This document shows, piece by piece, positions 57,099 through 64,000 of a DNA stretch of 64,000 nt (the stretch's first letter is position 1; each line of letters opens with the position of its first letter). The notes beneath the pieces were generated by a model. The model was not told the origin of the DNA. It saw nothing but the letters and a program-made list of their open reading frames with translations, and ran no database searches. Source of the stretch: Pseudidiomarina insulisalsae (GTDB taxonomy: Bacteria > Pseudomonadota > Gammaproteobacteria > Enterobacterales > Alteromonadaceae); assembly GCF_003987065.1 (NCBI RefSeq), contig NZ_PIPY01000004.1:62001-126000 (forward strand). The letters are read 5' to 3'. A program made the position numbers and the translations under genes.

Positions 57099-58565
57099 GT
57101 GGTAAGCGACAATGGACAGGAAAGTTTAGCACAGGTAGTTCAAGCCTTAGTGTCGGAGCACCCGGGAGAAACGGGGGTGCTCCCTCTGGTTGAGGCCCGC
57201 GAGGCATTTGCAGCGCGCATTTTGCTCGCAGAGCAAGCCCAGCACCAGTTGGACGTGCAGTATTATATCTGGCGCCATGATATTACTGGCACGCTGTTGT
57301 TCGAAGCCCTGCATGAGGCGGCTGAGCGTGGCGTGAAAGTACGTTTGTTACTGGATGATCTCAGTACTGTTGGCCTTGATGCCACACTCAAGGGCTTGCA
57401 CCAACATCCGAATATCGAAGTCCGCTTATTTAATCCACTGAAGCTGCGTCGCCCCCGCTTTATTAATTATCTGTTTGAGTTCCGGCGGCTGAACCGCCGT
57501 ATGCATAACAAGGCTTTTATTGCTGATGGTCAGATGGTCATTAGTGGCGGTCGTAATATTGGCGATGAATACTTCGGTGCTATCCGCAACCTGCTGTTCG
57601 CCGACTTAGACGTCATGTTTATTGGTGACGTGGTCGATGATGTACAACAGGACTTTGACCGTTACTGGGACAGCGAGCCGGCGGTACCCTTAGATGAATT
57701 GTACAGCTTGACTAAGCCGCAAGATTTGTCGGTGTTGCAAAAAATTGCCGCGCGCTACAAGGACGATCCAAAGGCACAGGAGTATGTGAAGGCCATTGAG
57801 GAACTGCCATTTCTGAGCAAACTAAAAGCGCAGGAACTGGAGATCATCTGGGCGCGAACGCAACTCATCAGTGACTCGCCGGAAAAGGCACTGGGCCGCG
57901 CGAAACCGCAACAGATGGTGCCGCATCAGTTGCAACAAGCTATCGGTTCACCACAGTCACATGTCACTCTGGTCTCTCCTTATTTTGTTCCCACCAAGGC
58001 CGGGATAAAAGAGCTGATAGCTCTGGCGCGTCGGGGGGTACAGATTATTATTCTGACCAACTCGCTGGAGGCAACGGATGTGGCGGTGGTACACGCCGGT
58101 TATGCCAAGTGGCGACGCACGCTGTTAAGTCATGGAATTCAGCTGTTTGAAATGCAGTGCCTGACGCCGCTGGCAAGAAAGGACGCGCGCAAACAACGCC
58201 GCCAACGCCTCAAAGGTAAAGAGCGTTTTGGTAGCGCCGCCTCAAGCTTACACGCCAAGACCTTTATGGTCGATATGGCACGGGTCTTTATCGGCTCACT
58301 GAATTTCGATCCGCGCTCGGCCGCGATCAATACTGAGCTTGGCTTTTTAATGCATAGTAAGGCGCTGGCTGGCAGCCTCGAAAAGGCGATTGTGGAAACC
58401 TTACCCCATTACGCTTATCAGCTACGATTAATTAAGAACAAAATTGTCTGGGTGGAGCATTTAGGCGAACAACGCTCTTACTATAAGTCCGAACCGAATG
58501 CTTCTATCTGGCGCCGTTTGGCGGTGCGCATTCTGGAACGCTTACCGATCGAACGTTTGCTGTAA
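57099..58565 (+). CDS. clsC: Phospholipase D family, cardiolipin synthase C-like
   Basis: 488 residues with GTG start and AAGGAG upstream. Two HKD motifs: MHNKAFIADGQ (about 140) and SLHAKTFMVDMARV (about 386), each followed by the GG/GS-N motifs (GGRNIGDEYF, GSLNFDPRS). Length and motif order match ClsC (YmdC), which makes cardiolipin from phosphatidylglycerol and phosphatidylethanolamine; a YmdB partner is not adjacent. The C-terminal basic tail may touch membranes. Confidence 0.88.
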   Translation: MVSDNGQESLAQVVQALVSEHPGETGVLPLVEAREAFAARILLAEQAQHQLDVQYYIWRHDITGTLLFEALHEAAERGVKVRLLLDDLSTVGLDATLKGLHQHPNIEVRLFNPLKLRRPRFINYLFEFRRLNRRMHNKAFIADGQMVISGGRNIGDEYFGAIRNLLFADLDVMFIGDVVDDVQQDFDRYWDSEPAVPLDELYSLTKPQDLSVLQKIAARYKDDPKAQEYVKAIEELPFLSKLKAQELEIIWARTQLISDSPEKALGRAKPQQMVPHQLQQAIGSPQSHVTLVSPYFVPTKAGIKELIALARRGVQIIILTNSLEATDVAVVHAGYAKWRRTLLSHGIQLFEMQCLTPLARKDARKQRRQRLKGKERFGSAASSLHAKTFMVDMARVFIGSLNFDPRSAAINTELGFLMHSKALAGSLEKAIVETLPHYAYQLRLIKNKIVWVEHLGEQRSYYKSEPNASIWRRLAVRILERLPIERLL

Positions 58566-58592
58566 TCACTCTGTTCTTTGAGGGGAAGTGCA

Positions 58593-59948
58593 ATGCGGTT
58601 AACATTTTTAGGAGCCAGTGAAACGGTTACCGGCTCGAAATACCTGCTCGAAACTGAAACAACACGTGTGCTGATTGACTGCGGTCTGTTTCAGGGTTAC
58701 AAGTGGCTACGCGAGCGTAACTGGCAGCCGTTGCCACTGGGCATTAACGAGGTCGATGCGGTGGTATTAACGCATGCGCACCTTGACCATTCGGGCTTTT
58801 TACCGGTGCTCTATGAGCATGGCTTCCGTGGCAGGGTTTATACGCACCATGCCACCGTGGGCTTATGTCAAATCTTATGGCCAGATAGTGGGCGTATTCA
58901 GGAAGAAGACGCGAAGTTTTATAAAAAGCATCGCTTGAGCAAGCATGCCGAGCCGCGGCCTTTGTATGATGAAGCCACTGCTAACGCGGCACTAAAGTTA
59001 CTGCACGGAATAAACTACGACGCGCCCTTCAGCGTCGGCGATATACAGTTTCAGCTGCAGCCAGCCGGACATATTCTCGGCGCCGCGTCGGTCGTCGCCG
59101 AACACCAGGGAACGCGGATTGCATTTAGTGGCGATGTGGGTCGCCCGAACGATATTATGATGAAACCGCCGCGCCCGTTGCCCGAGGTGGACTATGTGTT
59201 GCTTGAGTCGACCTATGGCGATCGCCGTCACGACGATGGTGATCCCTGGCAGCAATTAGCCGAAGTCGTCAACGAGACGGCGGCGGCTGGTGGAGTACTG
59301 ATGATTCCCAGCTTTGCCGTAGGGCGCGCGCAGCTGTTACAGCACATGCTGGTCACGCTGATGGCGGAGAAACGGATTCCGCGGTTACCTATTTTTCTCG
59401 ACAGTCCAATGGGCATCCAGGTGTCGGAACTTTATGCTGAGCAACATGACTACCATCGTCTGACGCAACAACAGTGTGATGCGGCTGAACAACAGGTGAT
59501 CTACAGCCGCAGCGTGGAAGATTCCAAGGCCATCGCCAAACAGGGCGCGCCGCATATTATTATTGCCGGCAGTGGTATGGCGACCGGTGGACGCATTCTG
59601 CATCATTTTAAGCACTGGCTCGGTGATCATCGCAGTAGCGTATTGTTTAGTGGACATCAGGCGGGCGGTACCCGGGGCGCGAAAATGCTGCAGGGCAATG
59701 AACGGATTAAAGTGCATGGCGAGTGGCTGCCAGTGAAAGCCAGAATTCGTCAGCTCGATGGTTTGTCCGCCCACGCGGATTATGCGCAATTAGGCGACTG
59801 GCTGAAGCAATCAGCATTGCCGCAACAGGTGAAGATTTATCTGGTGCACGGTGAGCCTGACGCGCTTGAGGCGATGTCGGACTATCTGAAGCAGACCAGT
59901 TCTTATGATGTACACATTGCGGCATACCGGGAGGTACTGCATTTCTAG
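58593..59948 (+). CDS. Metallo-beta-lactamase/beta-CASP RNase-like protein
   Basis: 451 residues from ATG 58593 after GAGGGGAA. MBL motif LTHAHLDHSG, Asp in FSGDVG, beta-CASP motifs around PSFAVGRAQ, GSGMATGGRI and GLSAHADY. Same family as archaeal/eukaryotic CPSF-73-like nucleases (Ysh1 domain), so an RNA endo/exonuclease is the standard annotation; experimental roles in gammaproteobacteria are few. Confidence 0.9.
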   Translation: MRLTFLGASETVTGSKYLLETETTRVLIDCGLFQGYKWLRERNWQPLPLGINEVDAVVLTHAHLDHSGFLPVLYEHGFRGRVYTHHATVGLCQILWPDSGRIQEEDAKFYKKHRLSKHAEPRPLYDEATANAALKLLHGINYDAPFSVGDIQFQLQPAGHILGAASVVAEHQGTRIAFSGDVGRPNDIMMKPPRPLPEVDYVLLESTYGDRRHDDGDPWQQLAEVVNETAAAGGVLMIPSFAVGRAQLLQHMLVTLMAEKRIPRLPIFLDSPMGIQVSELYAEQHDYHRLTQQQCDAAEQQVIYSRSVEDSKAIAKQGAPHIIIAGSGMATGGRILHHFKHWLGDHRSSVLFSGHQAGGTRGAKMLQGNERIKVHGEWLPVKARIRQLDGLSAHADYAQLGDWLKQSALPQQVKIYLVHGEPDALEAMSDYLKQTSSYDVHIAAYREVLHF

Positions 59949-59971
59949 ACCAGCTGCCGGACGCTGGCTTA

Positions 59972-61342
59972 TTAAGCGATCGTCACCATCACGACCAGTG
60001 TGGTGATGATCGCCAGAATGAAGTTTAATACCATTCCCTCACGGGCCATATCTTTCACTGTCAGGCGCTCCGATGAGAACACGATGGAGTTCGGTGGGGT
60101 TGCCACAGGCAGACAAAACGCCGTGCTGCAGGCAATGGTGGCGGGAATCATCAGTAGTTGGGGTGGTAACTCAAGCGCAATTGCGGCAGCGGCCATAATC
60201 GGCATCAGTAGCGTCGCCGTGGCCGTATTCGAGGTCACTTCGGTCAGAAATGATACACTCAGAGTCAGACAAAATATCAGTAACCAGAGAGGTAATGCGC
60301 CGAGCCCGGTCAAGGCTTCGCCAATGCGCTCACTCAGACCACTGCTGATAAAGCCCTGCGCCAGTGCAATACCGCCAGCAAAGAGTAACAGGATACCCCA
60401 GGGAATCGATACGGCAGCGTTCCAGGTCAATAAGGAATCGCCCTTTGAGTCGCGCACCATAAACATCACCAGCACCCCGGCGATGGCTACCGTGGCGTCG
60501 CCGACAGCGGTCAGGCCCGTCAGTGCCGTCCAGCCACCAAACGGCGTGGTGCGCGTCACCCACAGCAGCACCACCACAGCAAAAATCGCCAGTACTCGTT
60601 TTTCGGCCGATTGCATAGGTCCTGGCGGCTCAATACTGAGCGCGACCACATCATTAACCTTGCGGGATAACCACCAGGCCATCAGTGGAATAGCCAGTAC
60701 CACTAACGGAATGCCGACTTTGAGCCAGTCGGTAAAGCTAAATGACTGGCCAGTGGTGGTTTCATATACCGAGGCAAAGATTAAATTCGGCGGAGTACCG
60801 ACCAGGGTGGCAATACCGCCTACCGATGCCGAATAAGCCAGTCCGAGCAGCAAAGCGCGCTGAAAGGGCGCATCGTCGCAGGCATCGGCAAGCGCCAGTG
60901 CTACCGGCAACAGAGCGAGCACAGCCGCGGTATTACTAATCCACATGGACAGCAGGGCAGTGGCCAACATAAAAGCAAAAAGCATGCGTTTGCCGTGGCC
61001 ATTGCCGACCGTATGGACCAGTCCCAGGGCGAGCCGACGGTGGACACCGCTTAATTCAACCGCTTTCGCCAGCATAAAGGCAGCCATGAATAACCAGATG
61101 ATCGGGTTGCCCATGGCGGCGGAAACGTCGTTGAGTGAGCTGATACCACCCAGCGGCAACAGTACAAAAGGCAACAGTGAGGTGACGGGGAGGGGCAGCG
61201 CTTCACTGATCCACCACCAGGCAATCCAAACTGTTGCAGCTAAGGTCCAGGCAGGCGCATGAGAAAAATCGGCGAGTGAGAGGGTGGCAACATAGACCAT
61301 GACAGCGGCAAATGGCGCCAGCAGAAGATGCCAGTTATGCAT
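59972..61342 (-). CDS. SLC13/DASS family anion symporter
   Basis: 456 residues, about eleven helices, with the two SNT motifs that bind sodium and carboxylate: MWISNTAAVLALLP and EVTSNTATATLLMP. Also VGTPPNLIFAS and VATPPNSIVFSS. Na+-coupled dicarboxylate or sulfate uptake; exact substrate not assignable. 17 bp downstream of the c-di-GMP gene. Confidence 0.92.
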   Translation of the reverse strand: MHNWHLLLAPFAAVMVYVATLSLADFSHAPAWTLAATVWIAWWWISEALPLPVTSLLPFVLLPLGGISSLNDVSAAMGNPIIWLFMAAFMLAKAVELSGVHRRLALGLVHTVGNGHGKRMLFAFMLATALLSMWISNTAAVLALLPVALALADACDDAPFQRALLLGLAYSASVGGIATLVGTPPNLIFASVYETTTGQSFSFTDWLKVGIPLVVLAIPLMAWWLSRKVNDVVALSIEPPGPMQSAEKRVLAIFAVVVLLWVTRTTPFGGWTALTGLTAVGDATVAIAGVLVMFMVRDSKGDSLLTWNAAVSIPWGILLLFAGGIALAQGFISSGLSERIGEALTGLGALPLWLLIFCLTLSVSFLTEVTSNTATATLLMPIMAAAAIALELPPQLLMIPATIACSTAFCLPVATPPNSIVFSSERLTVKDMAREGMVLNFILAIITTLVVMVTIA

Positions 61343-61359
61343 AACACGATGCCCCTGCG

Positions 61360-64000
61360 TTAATCCAGATCGTTCAACAAGTCATTTAATGGCTTCGGTT
61401 TGGCAAAGTAATAACCCTGACCAAGGTCACAGCCAAGCTCGTTCAGACGAATAGCTTGTTCGGCCATCTCAATACCTTCGGCCACCACTTTAATATTGAG
61501 TTGGCGTGCCATGGCCAGAATGCCGCGGACAATGGCTTCGTCACTCGCTTTGTTGACTACTTCCTGAATGAACGCGCGGTCAATTTTCAATTTACTGACC
61601 GGCAGTTTCTTCAGGTAACTCAAACTGGAAAAACCGGTGCCGAAATCATCAATAGCGACAGACAAGCCCGCCTGGCGGAAGCGTTCGATGAGCTTAATGG
61701 CATGGGCGCTGTCGTCCATCAGAATACTCTCCGTCAACTCAAGCTCAATACATTCGCTGGGGATGTGATGCGACTGTAAGGTGGTGATGACCTGCTCAAA
61801 AAAGTTCGCACGATTAAACTGCAGGGCCGAGAGATTGACAGCCAGACAGAAGCCGGGCCTGCGTTCGAGCAATTGGCTCAGGTCATGACAGGCCTGCTCG
61901 AGGGCCCATTGACTGGCCGGGATGATTTGACCGGTGGTTTCCGCCATCGGAATAAAAATGTCAGGCGGAATGAAGCTGCCATCTTCTAACTGCCAGCGCA
62001 TCAATGCTTCGGCGCCGATAATTTTACCGGAACTTAAGGCGACAATGGGCTGATAAAATAATTGCAGCTGTTCATTATCGATCGCCTGCTGAAATTTACT
62101 GCGCAGATGCACGCTGAAGCGATGGGTCTGCTCAATGCACTGCTGATAAAAATTCAGATAATTGCGGCCCTGGCGTTTGGCCATGGTCATTGCCAGATCG
62201 GCATGCTGCATTAAGCTGACTGCGCTCTGTGAGTTATCGTCAAAGCAGGCAACACCAATACTGGCTGTCAGGTAGACTTTTTGCTTACGCACTTCATAAG
62301 GCTCGGCGATGATCTCCAACAAACGCTCACCCAGCACTGCCACATGATTTGGGCTCTCTTCACGTACGGCTACAACAAATTCATCGCCACCAAAGCGAGC
62401 GGCAAAACCGGGTGGGTTCAGTGCCGCCTGAATGCGCTTGGCGACCAGTTGCAGTACCAGATCGCCAGCTTCAAGTCCCATTGCCTCGTTGATCGACTTA
62501 AACCCGTCAAGGTCAATAAACATGACCGCCCACTGCTGTTTGCCCTGCGTCGCGCCGGTCTCCTGTAACTCTGCACTTAAGCGATGTTCAAAAGAGCGCC
62601 GGTTGAACAGCGAGGTTAACGCGTCATGCTCAGCCTGAAACGCCAGTTGCTGTTTGGCTACATAGCGCTCGGAAATATCCTCATGGATGCCGATAAAATG
62701 TGTTACCTTGCCGCCAGCGTCTGTGACTGGCGTGAGTTCAAGTTGATCCCAAAAGGATGAGCCGTCTTTGCGGTAATGCAGCACTTCAACATGACACTCG
62801 CGCTTACTCTCCAGTGCCTGGCGCACTTCGGTAATGATTTTCGGGTCTGTTTTAGGGCCAATCAGAAAGTCACAGGACTTGCCTGCAATTTCATCGATGT
62901 AATAGCCCGTCATGCGCTGGAATGCCTGATTGGCGTAGATAATGGGTGCATTTTCTTTTCCAGCATCGGAAATAATAATGCCGTTGCTGGTGACATTCAT
63001 GCTGCGCTCTAAAATTTGCAACTGTGCGTCTTTAGCTTTATCTCGGGTCACGTCCTTGGCAATACCAAATACCCCGGTAATTTCATCGTCAATTTTAATT
63101 GGCAGGTTGGTTACCACAATACTCCGCTGCTCGCCCTGACTGGTGTAGACATTAAGCTCGTACTGACAGGTCTCACCGGCCAATGCTTGCTTGAAGTTGG
63201 TTTCAGCAACTTTACGGTCATTGGGACGCACAAAAACACTGAAGTGAGCACCGATAACCTGTTCAGGAGCGGCCTCGAGGTTCGAAAGTACCGCATGGTT
63301 GGCGCTGGTAATCAGCCCATCGGTATCCAGTGAGTAAACGGCATCGGGATGAAAGGTAAAAAGCGAGCGGAACTGTTGCTCGTTGAGTTGTAATTGTCGT
63401 TGCTGATCATGCAGGCGTTGCTGAATACCGCGCAGACGCAGACTGTGCTTGCGCAACATACGATTTTGCTGCGACAGCGCCAAAAAGGCAACACAGAACA
63501 AAAAGCCCGAGAACGCAAGAATCATGCGCAGATTCGAAGCGCTACTGAGGTTGGCAAACGAGTACAGACTGGCGGACAGCGTGACCGGCTCGCTATATGG
63601 AATGTTGAGTTCCGCACTGGCAATCGCAAGTTCGTTACGATGACGCGGTTTACTGTTCTCGAAACTCAGTTGCCGCTCTTCGCCTAATGAGGCATAAATT
63701 TTCAGAAAGTCTGGCAAAACCCGGGTATCCGGGTTCACCAATCTGACCAGATCAAACACCACCAGCAGGTAATAATCTTTCGTTCCTTCCTGAGCAACCG
63801 GCACCAGCATGAGGCCCACCGGCTTACGATCCGACTTAAATTCGTCCGGCGGGATCATCATGGCAATGTCGTTGATCGGCGAGGCGAGCCAACTTTGCAC
63901 TTCCGGGTGACTGATTTGTTCCAGATAAGCGCGCTCATTATTGCGGTGCAACTGCCATTGCGGCACGCCACGCTCATCGAGCAAGTGGATGCCAAGGTAA
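61360..64000 (-). CDS. Membrane sensor PAS-PAS(LOV-like)-GGDEF-EAL, 5' end outside window
   Basis: At least 879 residues with no stop up to the window edge, so the true start is beyond 64000. Numbered from a TTG codon at 63984: extracytoplasmic sensor part to about 150, helix about 150-172, coiled coil about 175-200, PAS about 201-320, second PAS about 325-430, GGDEF (RFGGDEFVV about 528) and EAL (EALMRW about 656). GGDEF is canonical, so a cyclase is likely; the EAL motifs DDFGTGFSSLSYLK and ELTESIL are intact, so both activities are possible. In the second PAS, GKSCDFLIGP (Cys codon 62872-62874) aligns with the LOV cysteine motif. Confidence 0.9.
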   Translation of the reverse strand, partial: YLGIHLLDERGVPQWQLHRNNERAYLEQISHPEVQSWLASPINDIAMMIPPDEFKSDRKPVGLMLVPVAQEGTKDYYLLVVFDLVRLVNPDTRVLPDFLKIYASLGEERQLSFENSKPRHRNELAIASAELNIPYSEPVTLSASLYSFANLSSASNLRMILAFSGFLFCVAFLALSQQNRMLRKHSLRLRGIQQRLHDQQRQLQLNEQQFRSLFTFHPDAVYSLDTDGLITSANHAVLSNLEAAPEQVIGAHFSVFVRPNDRKVAETNFKQALAGETCQYELNVYTSQGEQRSIVVTNLPIKIDDEITGVFGIAKDVTRDKAKDAQLQILERSMNVTSNGIIISDAGKENAPIIYANQAFQRMTGYYIDEIAGKSCDFLIGPKTDPKIITEVRQALESKRECHVEVLHYRKDGSSFWDQLELTPVTDAGGKVTHFIGIHEDISERYVAKQQLAFQAEHDALTSLFNRRSFEHRLSAELQETGATQGKQQWAVMFIDLDGFKSINEAMGLEAGDLVLQLVAKRIQAALNPPGFAARFGGDEFVVAVREESPNHVAVLGERLLEIIAEPYEVRKQKVYLTASIGVACFDDNSQSAVSLMQHADLAMTMAKRQGRNYLNFYQQCIEQTHRFSVHLRSKFQQAIDNEQLQLFYQPIVALSSGKIIGAEALMRWQLEDGSFIPPDIFIPMAETTGQIIPASQWALEQACHDLSQLLERRPGFCLAVNLSALQFNRANFFEQVITTLQSHHIPSECIELELTESILMDDSAHAIKLIERFRQAGLSVAIDDFGTGFSSLSYLKKLPVSKLKIDRAFIQEVVNKASDEAIVRGILAMARQLNIKVVAEGIEMAEQAIRLNELGCDLGQGYYFAKPKPLNDLLNDLD

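Overview
The window reads as ordinary, gene-dense chromosome of a marine-type gammaproteobacterium. SeqA, Hda, YfbV, BamC, an E. coli-type gltA/sdh/suc cluster, and the fur-fldA-ybfF-seqA-pgm and hda-bepA-perM-bcp-dapA-bamC-purC neighbourhoods all point to Gammaproteobacteria. The mixture with 5-oxoprolinase, PiuC-like and RND genes fits Alteromonadales; Idiomarinaceae is my best guess from remembered gene content, not a proven assignment. I see no rRNA, tRNA, CRISPR array, insertion sequence or prophage.

Layout. 1-5.9 kb: a minus-strand tripartite-efflux operon with one lipoprotein adaptor followed by two RND permeases, the second cut by the window edge. 6.2-17.9 kb: a TCA-cycle block, gltA on minus diverging from sdhCDAB, sucAB and sucCD on plus; intrinsic terminators separate the last three units. 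17.9-24 kb: an accessory patch with an EamA transporter, an Excalibur-type small protein, a membrane-anchored metalloprotease, a broken retropepsin-like gene, a secreted metallo-beta-lactamase-fold enzyme, and azoR diverging from a LysR regulator. 23.9-27 kb: an acyl-CoA dehydrogenase / phosphotransferase / SDR operon behind a PsrA-like palindrome. 27-28.4 kb: pirin plus a small membrane-anchored unknown. 28.5-31.8 kb: three small membrane proteins leading into pxpABC (5-oxoprolinase). 31.9-33.6 kb: glnS.

33.6-36.8 kb is iron-themed: a Fur-like box lies between a secreted Glu-Gly-repeat protein and a PiuC-like dioxygenase, then come fur, fldA and a DUF2788-like gene behind a second Fur-like box. 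36.8-41 kb holds ybfF, seqA, pgm and an MFS transporter. 41-51 kb is the conserved hda-to-purC region (DUF2066, hda, DUF2069, wrbA, arsC, a TlpA-like lipoprotein, bepA, perM, bcp, dapA, bamC, purC), with a perfect DnaA box upstream of the DUF2066-hda promoter and a heptamer repeat between arsC and tlpA. 51-53.3 kb is a translationally coupled minus operon yffB-dapE-M15 peptidase-DUF2897. 53.4-61.3 kb holds yfbV, xthA, a patatin-like lipase, hemH, a ClsC-like phospholipase D, a beta-CASP RNase-like protein and a DASS anion transporter. The window ends inside a PAS-LOV-like-GGDEF-EAL protein.

Most of the window is core metabolism and I found no clearly new multi-gene system. The best leads are the LOV-like PAS domain that keeps its cysteine but not its flavin contacts, the Fur-box-linked Glu-Gly protein, the two-lipoyl SucB with a repeat linker, the DnaA box ahead of hda, and several small genes (58 aa and 47 aa) that length-filtered gene finding would miss.
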